Assembly (NCBI RefSeq): GCF_017565745.1
Contig: NZ_JAGDYM010000004.1
Span: forward strand, 186,001-250,000
DNA from: Leucobacter weissii
GTDB taxonomy: Bacteria > Actinomycetota > Actinomycetes > Actinomycetales > Microbacteriaceae
Length of the DNA: 64,000 bases
Direction of reading: 5' to 3'
This document shows positions 40,516-48,612 of the stretch, in pieces. The notes under the pieces are model-generated. The model had not been told where the DNA came from. It searched no databases and saw only the letters and a list, made by a program, of their open reading frames with translations. The first letter of the stretch is position 1. Every line of letters starts with the position of its first letter. The translations under genes were made by a program, and so were the position numbers.

Positions 40516-41391
40516 ATGGCCGATCAGACGCTTCTGATAGATCCTCATCAGCTGGCGCAGGAGTTGGAGGTCGGCGCTGACGACCTCGTCGTGCTCGATG
40601 TCCGCGTGCACTACGTCGACGGGGAACCGGTGCCGCACCGGAGCGCGTACGAGGAGGGCCATCTCCCCGGCGCGTTGTTCGTCGACCTCGTCGGCGAGCT
40701 CTCCGACCCGCACGATCGACTCCAGTTCACCCTGCCCTCCGCGGTGCGCTTCTCGCGAGCCGTCGGAGCCCTCGGCGTCGGGGACGAGAGCCGGGTGGTG
40801 GTCTACACCGACGGGTGGCAGATCTGGGCGACGCGACTCTGGTGGCTGTTCCGCTACTTCGGGTTCGACCGGGTGCGAGTGCTGAACGGCAACTTCAGGA
40901 GCTGGGCAGCGGCGGGGCTGCCGGTGTCGCAGGAGATCCCGTCGCCGGTGCCGGCTGAATTCACGGCTCGGCCCAGGCAGGAACTGGTGATCGACGAGCG
41001 CGAGGTCGAGCGCATCAGCTCGGGGGAGGCCCCCGGCCTGCTCGTCAACGCCCTGCCCTACGAACTCTTCACCGGCGAGGTGCCGACCCACGGTACGACG
41101 GCCGGCCGCATTCCTGCGAGCGCGAACATCCCCTGGCCGGTGGCGGCGGATCTCGATTCCGGTCGTTTCGCCGATCCGCAGGAGATCGAACGGGCCGCCG
41201 CGCCGGTCCTGTCGGCCGCCGGCGAGGGCGGCCCGGTCGCGGCCTACTGCGGCGCGGGCGTCTCGGCCACCGGCCTGATCTTCGGCCTGGCTCTGATCGG
41301 CCGCGACGACATCAGGCTGTACGATGGCTCGCTCGACAGCTGGGTGCTCGGCGGCCGTCGCGGGCTCGAGCGAGGGGAACCCGGAGCATGA
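40516..41391 (+). CDS. Two-domain sulfurtransferase (rhodanese/thiosulfate sulfurtransferase type)
   Basis: A 291-residue protein with two rhodanese domains. The N-terminal one (about 10-135) is inactive, with an aspartate in place of the cysteine (VVYTDGWQIWATR). The C-terminal one has the catalytic C245 in YCGAGVSAT. These cytosolic enzymes move sulfane sulfur between thiosulfate, thiols or cyanide. It sits between two LLM monooxygenase genes and overlaps the second by 4 bp (ATGA), so it is bound into the pathway and would handle the sulfur released. GAGAAGGGAAG precedes the ATG. Confidence 0.9.
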   Translation: MADQTLLIDPHQLAQELEVGADDLVVLDVRVHYVDGEPVPHRSAYEEGHLPGALFVDLVGELSDPHDRLQFTLPSAVRFSRAVGALGVGDESRVVVYTDGWQIWATRLWWLFRYFGFDRVRVLNGNFRSWAAAGLPVSQEIPSPVPAEFTARPRQELVIDEREVERISSGEAPGLLVNALPYELFTGEVPTHGTTAGRIPASANIPWPVAADLDSGRFADPQEIERAAAPVLSAAGEGGPVAAYCGAGVSATGLIFGLALIGRDDIRLYDGSLDSWVLGGRRGLERGEPGA

Positions 41392-42758
41392 CGAATCGCA
41401 TCATCCTCGGCGCGCTTCGCCAGGTGACCATCGGACACACGACGCAGGGGTTCTGGAGGCACCCGCTCTCGCAGGCGCACCGGTACAACGAGGTCGACTA
41501 CTGGATCGAGGTCGCGCAGATCCTCGATCGGGGCAGCTTCGACTTCCTGTTCTTCGCCGACGTCGTCGGCGCGCTCGATACCTACGCTGGCAGCCCCGCG
41601 GTGCCGCTGCGCACCGCGACCGAGATCCCGATGGCGGATCCGGTGGTGCTGCTGCCGGCGCTGGCTCAGGCGACCAATCGGCTCTCCTTCGCGGTGACCG
41701 CATCCACCACCTACGAGAAACCGTATCTGCTGGCTCGCACCTTCGCCTCGCTCGATCACTTCACGCACGGGCGGATCGGCTGGAACGTCGTCACCTCGGC
41801 GCTGGAGTCCGCCGCCCGGAACCTCGGCTACGACCGGCAGATCTCGAAGGACGAGCGCTACGACATCGCGGAGGAGTTCCTCGAGGTCTCCTACAAGCTA
41901 TGGGAGGGCAGCTGGGCGGACGACGCCGTGCAGCGCGACAAGACGGCTGGCGTCTTCACCGATCCGACGCGGGTGCGGCCGATCGAGCACCGCGGCCGCT
42001 ACTTCGAGGTCCCGGGAATCGCCCTGACGGAACCGTCGCCGCAGCGCACACCGGTGATCATCCAGGCCGGGGCCTCCTCGCGGGGACGGGACTTCGCCGC
42101 CCAGCACGCGGAGGGGGTGTTCCTGGTCAGCGACCGCCCCGAGCACGCGCGGACGGCCGGCGACGACATCCGCTCGCGGGCGGTGAAGGCGGGCCGTCCG
42201 GCCGATGCTGTGAAGCTCCTCTCGATGGTGACCGTCGTCGTCGCGCCCACCTCCGAGGAGGCCCACCGCAAGCTCGCCGACTTCCGGAGCTACTTCGACT
42301 ACGAGGCGGAACTGGCGCAGCTCAGCGCCCTCTTCGGGATCGATCTCTCGCAGGTCGATCCGGACCTGCCGCTCAAGAACGCCGAGACCGAGGCGATCCA
42401 GGGCATGCTCGATCTGTACACCTCGGTGGACGCCGAGCGGGAGTGGACGACGCGGCAGATCGCCGAGTTGAACAACTTCGGCGGCGCGGGTCCGGTCTTC
42501 GTGGGCGATCCGGTCGAGGTGGCGGATGCGCTCGAGCGCTGGCTGGACGAGACCGGGGTCGACGGCTTCAACATCGCCGATCCGATCCCGCCGGTGCTCG
42601 CGCGGGACTTCGTCGATCTGGTGGTCCCGGAGTTGCGCGGCAGGGGGCTGGTCGATGCCGAGGACACCGCTCCGGTGACCTTCCGGGAACGGTTGAACGG
42701 CGAGGGCGCATCGCGCACGCGCGGCGAGGAGCACCCCTCCGCGCGCTACCGGTGGTGA
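41388..42758 (+). CDS. LLM-class flavin-dependent monooxygenase (NtaA/SnaA/DszA family), second
   Basis: A 456-residue paralogue of the gene at 39100. FDFLFFADVVGALDTY (about 51-66) and FTHGRIGWNVVTSALESAARN (spread over about 125-145) are followed by SPQRTPVIIQAGASSRGRDFAAQHAEG and the late VDGFNIADPIPPVLARDFVDL. It has the full length expected for the family. It overlaps the sulfurtransferase stop. Two such monooxygenases in one operon suggest either successive oxidations or two related substrates. Confidence 0.88.
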   Translation: MTNRIILGALRQVTIGHTTQGFWRHPLSQAHRYNEVDYWIEVAQILDRGSFDFLFFADVVGALDTYAGSPAVPLRTATEIPMADPVVLLPALAQATNRLSFAVTASTTYEKPYLLARTFASLDHFTHGRIGWNVVTSALESAARNLGYDRQISKDERYDIAEEFLEVSYKLWEGSWADDAVQRDKTAGVFTDPTRVRPIEHRGRYFEVPGIALTEPSPQRTPVIIQAGASSRGRDFAAQHAEGVFLVSDRPEHARTAGDDIRSRAVKAGRPADAVKLLSMVTVVVAPTSEEAHRKLADFRSYFDYEAELAQLSALFGIDLSQVDPDLPLKNAETEAIQGMLDLYTSVDAEREWTTRQIAELNNFGGAGPVFVGDPVEVADALERWLDETGVDGFNIADPIPPVLARDFVDLVVPELRGRGLVDAEDTAPVTFRERLNGEGASRTRGEEHPSARYRW

Positions 42759-43234
42759 ACTCCGCGGGTGAGACCGACGCTCGGCGTGCGCTGATCCGCT
42801 CAGTCGAAGAGCCGACCGCTCTCGCGCGGAGCGTCACCGCCGAGGTCAGCCAGTTCAGGCCGGCGGCGGGGTCCGGTATCAGGATGACCGATGGGCGGAT
42901 CAGAGCACCCGGGCCCAGCGGCTCGTCGACGGCGACAACGGTGCTCTTGGGGGCGCGGCCGCAGTCGAGAGCATCAGCGCCTCGGCGCCGCCTCCCGCGG
43001 TGAACCGCGCCTCGGCCGCGAACGGCCTACCCGCGCTGACCGCGTCTTCGCAGCCGAGAGGGTGCGGTTCCCCGAGAATCTCCGAGACCCAGGAAGGAGC
43101 ACCCTCGCCCGGTGCTGACTGCTTGTGCGAATTCTCTTTCGCAGGCGGACTCATCCCGGTGGGACGCCGCAGATGCCGTTCTCGGGCAATTCCGGGAGAA
43201 TGGTGATCCAACCGAGACAGGAAGGAGCACCGAC
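42759..43234. other. 476-bp gap with a possible decayed minus-strand gene
   Basis: No intact gene fits. On the minus strand, the frame ending near 42770 and open back to about 43030 reads a protein-like stretch (for example VVAVDEPLGPGALIRPSVIL, then PDPAAGLNWLTSAVTLRARA). It has no start codon and is stopped upstream; another minus frame (43235 back to about 42900) carries a second protein-like piece. This could be a frameshifted remnant. The right end contains the ribosome-site duplication before the diacylglycerol kinase gene. Confidence 0.3.
43090..43232 (+). repeat. 14-bp direct repeat of a ribosome-site sequence
   Basis: CAGGAAGGAGCACC occurs at 43090-43103 and at 43219-43232. The second copy is the ribosome site of the kinase-family gene. 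The first stands 8 nt before an in-frame GTG at 43112 that would add 41 residues to the same protein. Confidence 0.6.
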
Positions 43235-44182
43235 ATGAGTGCACGTGTAGCTATCGTCTGGAATCCCTCGAAGGCCGGTCGCGAGGACTTGGAGAAGGCC
43301 CTGGTCGATGCGGCCGGCGACTCCGCGGTGGACGCCCACTGGTTCGAGACGGCGGAGGACGATCCGGGTCGCTCGGCGACGCGCAAGGCGCTCGAGTCGG
43401 GGGCCGGGCTGGTGCTCGCCGCCGGTGGTGACGGCACCGTGCGCGCCGTCGCCGAGGAACTCGCCGAGGCGGGCGCGTCGGCGGACCTCGGCATCATCCC
43501 GCTCGGCACGGGCAACCTGCTCGCCCGCAACCTCGACGTGCCGCTGAACGATGCGGCCGCGGCCATCTCCCGCGCGCTCGAGGGCGAGCCGCGGACGATC
43601 GACCTCGGCTGGGCGACCATAGCGGCGCCGGACGGCGAGGAGCGGCACGCCTTCACCGTGATGGCCGGGTTCGGCATCGACGCCCATATGATCACCGAGA
43701 CCGACGACGACCTCAAGGACCGCGCCGGCTGGCTGGCCTACGTGGAGTCGCTCGGCCGCGCCGTCTCGGCGAGCGAGGTGATCGGGATCGAACTCGCCCT
43801 CGACGGCGGCGACGCCGCGCAGGAGCAGGCGCACACGCTCATCGTCGGCAACTGCGGCACTCTGCAGGGCGGGATCACGCTGCTGCCCGACGCCGACCCC
43901 TCGGACGGGGAGCTCGACCTGCTCGTGCTCAGCGCCGACGGCATCGCGGGATGGGCCGATACGCTGCGCAACCTGGTGTGGGACAACGGCCTCAAACGGC
44001 TCATCTCCGGTGGTGGCGCCGCGGATCAGGCCGAGAGCAGCGAGAGCGCCGCCCATCGGCGCGTGACGACGCTGACCATCGAGCTCGCCGAGCCGCGGGT
44101 CTTCGAGGTCGATGGCGACGATCTCGGCGAGACCACCCGCATCGGGATCGAGATCCAGCCCGCCGCGCTGCGGATCCGCTGA
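43235..44182 (+). CDS. Diacylglycerol kinase-family lipid kinase
   Basis: A 315-residue protein with the DAGK catalytic domain. VWNPSKAG opens it near residue 8, and the glycine-rich ATP loop AAGGDGTVRAVAEEL lies near 63-77. LGIIPLGTGNLLARNLDVP (about 86-104) completes the signature, and a beta-sandwich C-terminal half includes NCGTLQGGITLLPDADPSDG. Bacterial members phosphorylate diacylglycerol or related lipids (DgkB) or act in mannoside synthesis. Two-thirds of its C-terminus is acidic, unlike its neighbours. AAGGAG lies 7 nt before the ATG at 43235; GTG 43112 is an alternative. It is followed by a gene with its own leaderless promoter. Confidence 0.88.
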   Translation: MSARVAIVWNPSKAGREDLEKALVDAAGDSAVDAHWFETAEDDPGRSATRKALESGAGLVLAAGGDGTVRAVAEELAEAGASADLGIIPLGTGNLLARNLDVPLNDAAAAISRALEGEPRTIDLGWATIAAPDGEERHAFTVMAGFGIDAHMITETDDDLKDRAGWLAYVESLGRAVSASEVIGIELALDGGDAAQEQAHTLIVGNCGTLQGGITLLPDADPSDGELDLLVLSADGIAGWADTLRNLVWDNGLKRLISGGGAADQAESSESAAHRRVTTLTIELAEPRVFEVDGDDLGETTRIGIEIQPAALRIR

Positions 44183-44244
44183 GCGCGGCTCGGCCGCGGC
44201 GGTCGTGCTCCCCGGACTCAGCGTTCATCCGGGCCGGACCCGAT

Positions 44245-44250
44245 TAAGAT
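44245..44250 (+). promoter_or_regulatory. -10 hexamer TAAGAT of a probable leaderless promoter
   Basis: TAAGAT ends 6 nt before the ATG at 44257, in a short AT-rich patch. No ribosome site lies between. Confidence 0.55.
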
Positions 44251-44256
44251 TTCTGC

Positions 44257-45603
44257 ATGGCAGGTTTCTGGGGTCGGCGCGACCGCGAGGAGGAGGCGCG
44301 TCTCGCGGCGGCCGACAGCGGGCTCGCGCTGCGCGCGCGCACCGCGCTGGTCACCGCGGACGAGCGCATCCGGGTGACTCAGGACGAACTCGCCTTCGCG
44401 GTCGCGGAACTCGGAGAGCCGGCCACGGCGGAGCTGCGCGTCGGCCTCGAGGCGGTGCGAGAGCACCTGACCGAGGCCTTCCAGCTCCATCAGCTGAATC
44501 ACGACGAGATCCCGGATACGGCGGAGGAGCTGCGCACCCGGAACGCGCGCATCGTGCAGCTCTGCGAGTGGGCCGAGGAGGTGCTCGATGAGCGCACCGA
44601 GCCGCTGAAGGCCAAGATCGAGCGCGTGCGCGCCGCGCCGCAGCTCCTCGCCGGAATTCGCAGGGAGACGGCCGAGCTGCAGCAGCGGCTGCCGCAGATG
44701 CGGGAGACCATCGCCCGATTGCAGCGGCACTACAGCGAGGCGGCCCTGCAGCGCGTGCGGATCACCGCGGACGAGGCCGAACGGGTGCTCGAGTTCGCGC
44801 TGCACTCCGCCGACGTCGCGGAGCGCCGCCGGGCCGCCGGGCGCAACGAAGAGGCCAACCTCGCACTGGAGACCGCGATCGAGACCGTCCGCCGGGCCGA
44901 CGCCATCATCGACGGCGTCGACGAGTTCGAGATCGAGGCGATGCGCGCGCAGAGCACCCTCGCGGAGGTGATCGCGGATTCGCGCGGCGATCTGATCGCG
45001 GCGGCGGGCCTGTCGGGCTCGCCGCCCGTCGCCGAGGCGATGCGAGGCTTGGAGGCCGCGCTCGGCCGGCTCGCCTCCGGCGGCGCGGCGTCGGATCCGT
45101 TCGCGGATCTCGCGGCGCTCTCGGGAGCGAACGCGGCGCTGGACGAGGCGGTCGCCAGGGCTCGGGAGCGCGCTGCGCGTCCGCTGCCGAGCATCGAGCA
45201 CGTGCGCCACGATCTCGCGGCCGCGGATCGCGCGCTCGGCGTCGCGAGCGGTCTCATCAACGGGCATCGCGGTTGGATCGGCGCGGACGCCCGCACGCGC
45301 TTCGCGGAGGCGCAGCGGATCCGGACCGAGATCGAACCGCTCATCCCCTCCGAGGAGACGAGGGAGGAGGCGCAGCAGCTCGCTCGCCGCGTGGCGCAGC
45401 TCGCGGGCGAGGCCGTGCAGTTGGCGCAGCGCGACATCGACTCCTCCCGCCCGGACGACGACGATTGGGGCCCCCGCGGCGGCCGCGGAGACGGACCGCG
45501 GGGCGGTCGCGGCGGGTCTCCGCTCGGAGACAGCGGCAACATCCTCGGACCGGTGCTCGGGGGAGTGATCCTCGGAGGCCTCCTCGGCGAGATCTTCGAC
45601 TGA
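44257..45603 (+). CDS. Coiled-coil protein resembling the C-terminal part of actinobacterial TPM-domain proteins
   Basis: A 448-residue, mostly helical protein. Heptad-like stretches fill about 20-390 (for example RRETAELQQRLPQMRETIAR near 131-150). A short Asp/Arg/Gly-rich region (about 393-425) precedes a glycine-rich hydrophobic tail, NILGPVLGGVILGGLLGEIF. The arrangement matches the C-terminal two-thirds of actinobacterial secreted TPM-domain proteins, but there is no signal peptide and no TPM domain here. It is therefore probably cytosolic or inner-membrane-associated through the tail. Function unknown. The start follows a leaderless-type -10. Confidence 0.6.
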   Translation: MAGFWGRRDREEEARLAAADSGLALRARTALVTADERIRVTQDELAFAVAELGEPATAELRVGLEAVREHLTEAFQLHQLNHDEIPDTAEELRTRNARIVQLCEWAEEVLDERTEPLKAKIERVRAAPQLLAGIRRETAELQQRLPQMRETIARLQRHYSEAALQRVRITADEAERVLEFALHSADVAERRRAAGRNEEANLALETAIETVRRADAIIDGVDEFEIEAMRAQSTLAEVIADSRGDLIAAAGLSGSPPVAEAMRGLEAALGRLASGGAASDPFADLAALSGANAALDEAVARARERAARPLPSIEHVRHDLAAADRALGVASGLINGHRGWIGADARTRFAEAQRIRTEIEPLIPSEETREEAQQLARRVAQLAGEAVQLAQRDIDSSRPDDDDWGPRGGRGDGPRGGRGGSPLGDSGNILGPVLGGVILGGLLGEIFD

Positions 45604-45668
45604 GGCCGGGGGAGAGGCGATCCTCCGCGGACCCTGGGGCGACGCGGCCCGACGCCGCGGAAGACCGC

Positions 45669-46796
45669 TCAGGAGCATCTGCTTGCGAGCTGCTCACCGG
45701 CCCGTTCGAGGATGCGCGCGGCGTCCCGCATGGGGGACTCGCCCGGCCTCGCGAGCATCGTCAGCGAAGCGGACCAGGCGAAGCCGTCGACGGGCGCCTC
45801 GATCCTGCCCGCGATCAGGGCCACCGGGCGGCGGTGCGCGGCGGCCGACGCGCGGACGCGCGACACGGTCTTGCCCCGTTCGCTCTGCAGGTCGAAGCGC
45901 CCCTCGCCGGTGATGACGAGGTCCGCCTCCGCGATGCGCTCCTCGAGACCGATCATCCGCGCGACGGCCTCCGCGCCGCTCGTGAGCACGCCGCCCAGCA
46001 GGCCGAGGGCGTAGCCGGCGCCCCCTGCGGCACCCGCGCCGGCAGCGCGGGGGTCCCCGCCGAGCACGTCGGACAGGCGCTGAAGCCCGCGCTCGGCGTC
46101 CGCGATCATCGCCTCGTCCATTCCCTTTTGCGGGCCGAAGACGCGCGCCGCGCCGAGCTCTCCCAGGAGCGGCGCCGTGACGTCGCTCCACACGACGAGT
46201 CCGTCCGGAGGGAGCGTCACCCGACCGGAGAAGTCGACGCGGGCCGCCTCCGTCAGATGTCTGTTCCCGGGCGGGATCTCCGTCCCGTCGCGATCGAGCA
46301 ATCGCACGCCGAGCGCCTGCAGGATCCCGCTTCCGCCGTCGGTCGAGGCGCTTCCGCCCAGGCCCACGAACACCCGTCGCGCCCCGCTCTCGATCGCCGC
46401 ACGGATCGCCTGCCCGGTGCCCCGGGTGTGCGCGTCCAGCGGACGCAGCTCGGGCCTCCCCGAGGCGTCGCGCCGGAGGAGCAGGATCCCGCTCGCCGCG
46501 GCGAGCTCGACCGCGGCGTCCCCGTTCGGCAACCGGACCCAGTGCGCGTCCACACGGGATCCGCTGGGCCCGTCGACGCGGACGGGCACGCTCCGGGACC
46601 CCGGGACGGCTCGGAGCACCGCGTCGAGCGTGCCCTCTCCGCCGTCCGCCATCGGGAGGCCGAGGACACGGTCGCCGGGGGAGCCGCGCAGCCACCCGCG
46701 CGCGAGGGCGTCCGCGGCCTCGGCGGCCGAGAGCGACCCCTTGAACGAGTCCGGCGCGATCACGACCCGGCGGTGAGGGGGTGCGGCCGGATCCAT
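45669..46796 (-). CDS. Glycerate 2-kinase (GlxK/GarK type)
   Basis: A 375-residue type-I glycerate kinase. VVIAPDSFKGSLSAAEAADA (about 11-30), the MADGGEGTLDAV motif (about 48-59), VGLGGSASTDGGSGILQALG (about 142-161) and late DLVITGEGRFDLQSERGKT (about 288-306) are all present. It phosphorylates D-glycerate to 2-phosphoglycerate with ATP, feeding glyoxylate or allantoin breakdown products into glycolysis. Start ATG 46796 has GGAGAG upstream; the longer frame to 46961 is arginine-rich leader. It stands alone, divergent from the BFD operon. Confidence 0.93.
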   Translation of the reverse strand: MDPAAPPHRRVVIAPDSFKGSLSAAEAADALARGWLRGSPGDRVLGLPMADGGEGTLDAVLRAVPGSRSVPVRVDGPSGSRVDAHWVRLPNGDAAVELAAASGILLLRRDASGRPELRPLDAHTRGTGQAIRAAIESGARRVFVGLGGSASTDGGSGILQALGVRLLDRDGTEIPPGNRHLTEAARVDFSGRVTLPPDGLVVWSDVTAPLLGELGAARVFGPQKGMDEAMIADAERGLQRLSDVLGGDPRAAGAGAAGGAGYALGLLGGVLTSGAEAVARMIGLEERIAEADLVITGEGRFDLQSERGKTVSRVRASAAAHRRPVALIAGRIEAPVDGFAWSASLTMLARPGESPMRDAARILERAGEQLASRCS

Positions 46797-46958
46797 CAGC
46801 GCTCTCCGTTCCTCGGCGTGATCGTGGGCCGACAGACGCGGTGTCGCGGCTGGCTCGGATGTTTCGAGCCTAGCGGCACGATCCGACCTGCTGCTGCGCG
46901 GCCCGTCCGAGGCGGTGCGGCAGATCGGGGCGGGGTGCGGCACACGATCCGAGCTGGG

Positions 46959-46994
46959 CAATAAATTTGTATTGGTAGCAATATGCTTGTATTG
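46959..46994. promoter_or_regulatory. Double operator CAATA-N6-TATTG x2
   Basis: Two identical 16-bp dyads, CAATA-N6-TATTG at 46959-46974 and 46979-46994, are spaced exactly 20 bp apart (about two helical turns). They lie in an AT-rich island and cover the predicted promoter of the oxidase operon. They are suited to a cooperatively binding dimeric repressor. The TetR protein encoded at the end of the operon is the natural candidate. Confidence 0.7.
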
Positions 46995-46995
46995 T
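46967..46995 (+). promoter_or_regulatory. Predicted promoter of the [2Fe-2S]/oxidase/ABC operon
   Basis: -35 TTGTAT (46967-46972), 17-bp spacer, -10 TATTGT (46990-46995). The leader would be about 37 nt and includes GAGGT ahead of GTG 47039. Both boxes fall inside the double operator. Confidence 0.6.
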
Positions 46996-47038
46996 TGTGC
47001 CTGTCGAAGAGGATGCCGACACGATGAGGTGAGTGAAC

Positions 47039-47407
47039 GTGGCTCGTGAGGATGCGATGCGGAGCGCAGTGGTCTGCCCCTGTCACGATGTGACCCGGGC
47101 GGACATCGAGGACGCCATCGACCACGGGCACACCGACCCGGAGACCATCAAGCGCGCGACCGCCGTGTACATGGGAGCGTGCCAGGGGAAGTTCTGCTCG
47201 CCGCTCGTGCAGAGCATCCTCGTCGAGCGCGGCGTCGAACGCGTCGGGGAGCAGCGCCGACCGGCGGCGCGCCTGCCGGCGGCACCGGTGCCGCTCGGAG
47301 CCCTGCTCGCCCCCGCCGAGCGTGCGCGGCTCGCGAGCGGCGAATCCGCCGACGATGCGCCCCGCCCTCCCCGGACGTGCCCGGGCGTCGACGAGAGGGA
47401 CGGCTGA
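47039..47407 (+). CDS. Stand-alone BFD-type [2Fe-2S] protein, oxidase electron-transfer subunit
   Basis: A 122-residue protein. Four cysteines C13-x-C15-x32-C48-x4-C53 (VCPCHD and GACQGKFC) form the BFD-like [2Fe-2S] site. Their spacing is that of the C-terminal domain of HcnB/OoxA-type flavoproteins rather than bacterioferritin-associated ferredoxin, which has x2 at the end. The tail (APVPLGALLAP) also resembles the end of HcnB-type chains. GTG 47039 has GAGGT 8 nt upstream; GTG 47033 is too close. Its stop overlaps the next ATG by 1 base. It appears to be the BFD domain of an HcnABC-like complex carried as a separate polypeptide. Confidence 0.8.
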   Translation: MAREDAMRSAVVCPCHDVTRADIEDAIDHGHTDPETIKRATAVYMGACQGKFCSPLVQSILVERGVERVGEQRRPAARLPAAPVPLGALLAPAERARLASGESADDAPRPPRTCPGVDERDG

Positions 47408-48612
47408 TGGCTCTCCCCGGCGTGTCCCGCGACGAGCCCCGTGCGGGCTACGACACGGTGATCATCGGCGCCGGCGTGCAGGGTCTGGCGATCGCGTACG
47501 AGCTCGCGAAGCGGGGGCACGGCGACGTGCTGGTGCTCGACCGCTCCTGGCCGGGCAGCGGCGCCAGCGGACGCAACGGCGAACTGATCCGCTCGGCCTT
47601 CTCCTCGCGGGAGTGGTGCGACCTCTTCGAGCTGTCGCGCCGCAAATGGCTGACCCTGTCCCAGGAGCTCGGCGTCAACCTGCTCTTCAACCGGACCGGA
47701 TACGCCGTCGTGGCCTCGACGGAGGAGCAGTGGCAGCAGTGCCGGGACGACTGGGCGTTCCAGGAGTCGCGGGGGATCCCCTCCGAGCTCCTCGACCAGC
47801 AGCAGGCCCGGCGGCTGCTGCCCGCCGCGAACCCGGACCTCGTGCGCGGGGCGGTGATCCAGCAGGAGGCGGGATTCGCCCATCACGACTCGGTCGTGGC
47901 CGGGTATCTGGAGAACGCCGCGAGGATGGGCGTCCACGTGGTGGCCGGAGAGCGCGTGACCGGCTTGCTGCGGGCCGGGGACGCGGTCGTCGGCGTCGAG
48001 ACCGCGCGCGGGCGTCGGATCCGCGCGCGGATCGTCGTCAACGCCTCCGGCGGCGACGCCCTCGCGGTCAACGAACTCGTCGATCTGTCGATGCCCCTCG
48101 TCGCGGCCCGCTTGGAGATGATCGTCACGCAGCCGGTGCGTCCCTTCCTGACCCCCGGAGTCGCGGCGCTCGAACTGCTCGGCTACTGCCATCAGACCGG
48201 GCGCGGCGAGTTCGTCGGCGGCACCGAGTTGCCCCGCGTCGACGCCACCACCAGCCTCAACGGCACCTGGACGGTCCTGCAGGACATGGCGACCAAGTTC
48301 GTGCGGCTGTTCCCGCTGCTGGCCGGAGTCCGCCTGCTCCGGCACTGGGCGGGCACGGTCAGCCAGACGCCTGATCTGGCCCCGGTCATGGGGCCGGTGC
48401 CCGAGATTCCGGGGTACCTGCTGAGCGTCGGCTGGGTCTACGGCTTCATGGGGGCGCCGGCCGCCGGGCAACTGCTGGCCGAGTACATCGCGACCGGCGA
48501 GACCGACCCGAGGCTGCGGCCGTTCGGCATCGAGCGGACGCGCAGCGGCGAGTGGATCCGCGAGGGATCCCTCGTCGTCGACGCCGAACTGGAAGCCGAG
48601 GAGGCCCGATGA
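47407..48612 (+). CDS. DAO-family FAD-dependent oxidoreductase (sarcosine oxidase beta/HcnC-like catalytic subunit)
   Basis: A 401-residue flavoprotein with a GAGVQG dinucleotide motif (G21-G26) and D45 ending the second strand, then PGSGASGRNGEL (about 49-60). The long substrate domain and the C-terminal flavin segment SVGWVYGFMGAPAAGQLLAEYI (spread over about 340-361) fit SoxB, HcnC, OoxB and the beta subunits of proline or hydroxyproline dehydrogenases. These oxidise secondary amines, glycine, opines or imino acids. Electrons would pass to the iron-sulfur and second flavoprotein subunits encoded on either side. The stop overlaps the next start as ATGA. Confidence 0.87.
   Translation: MALPGVSRDEPRAGYDTVIIGAGVQGLAIAYELAKRGHGDVLVLDRSWPGSGASGRNGELIRSAFSSREWCDLFELSRRKWLTLSQELGVNLLFNRTGYAVVASTEEQWQQCRDDWAFQESRGIPSELLDQQQARRLLPAANPDLVRGAVIQQEAGFAHHDSVVAGYLENAARMGVHVVAGERVTGLLRAGDAVVGVETARGRRIRARIVVNASGGDALAVNELVDLSMPLVAARLEMIVTQPVRPFLTPGVAALELLGYCHQTGRGEFVGGTELPRVDATTSLNGTWTVLQDMATKFVRLFPLLAGVRLLRHWAGTVSQTPDLAPVMGPVPEIPGYLLSVGWVYGFMGAPAAGQLLAEYIATGETDPRLRPFGIERTRSGEWIREGSLVVDAELEAEEAR

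Noticed and set aside
40516..41391. Sulfurtransferase judged inactive because its first rhodanese domain lacks cysteine
   Set aside because: Two-domain rhodaneses normally keep the catalytic cysteine only in the second domain, and C245 in CGAGVSAT is present.
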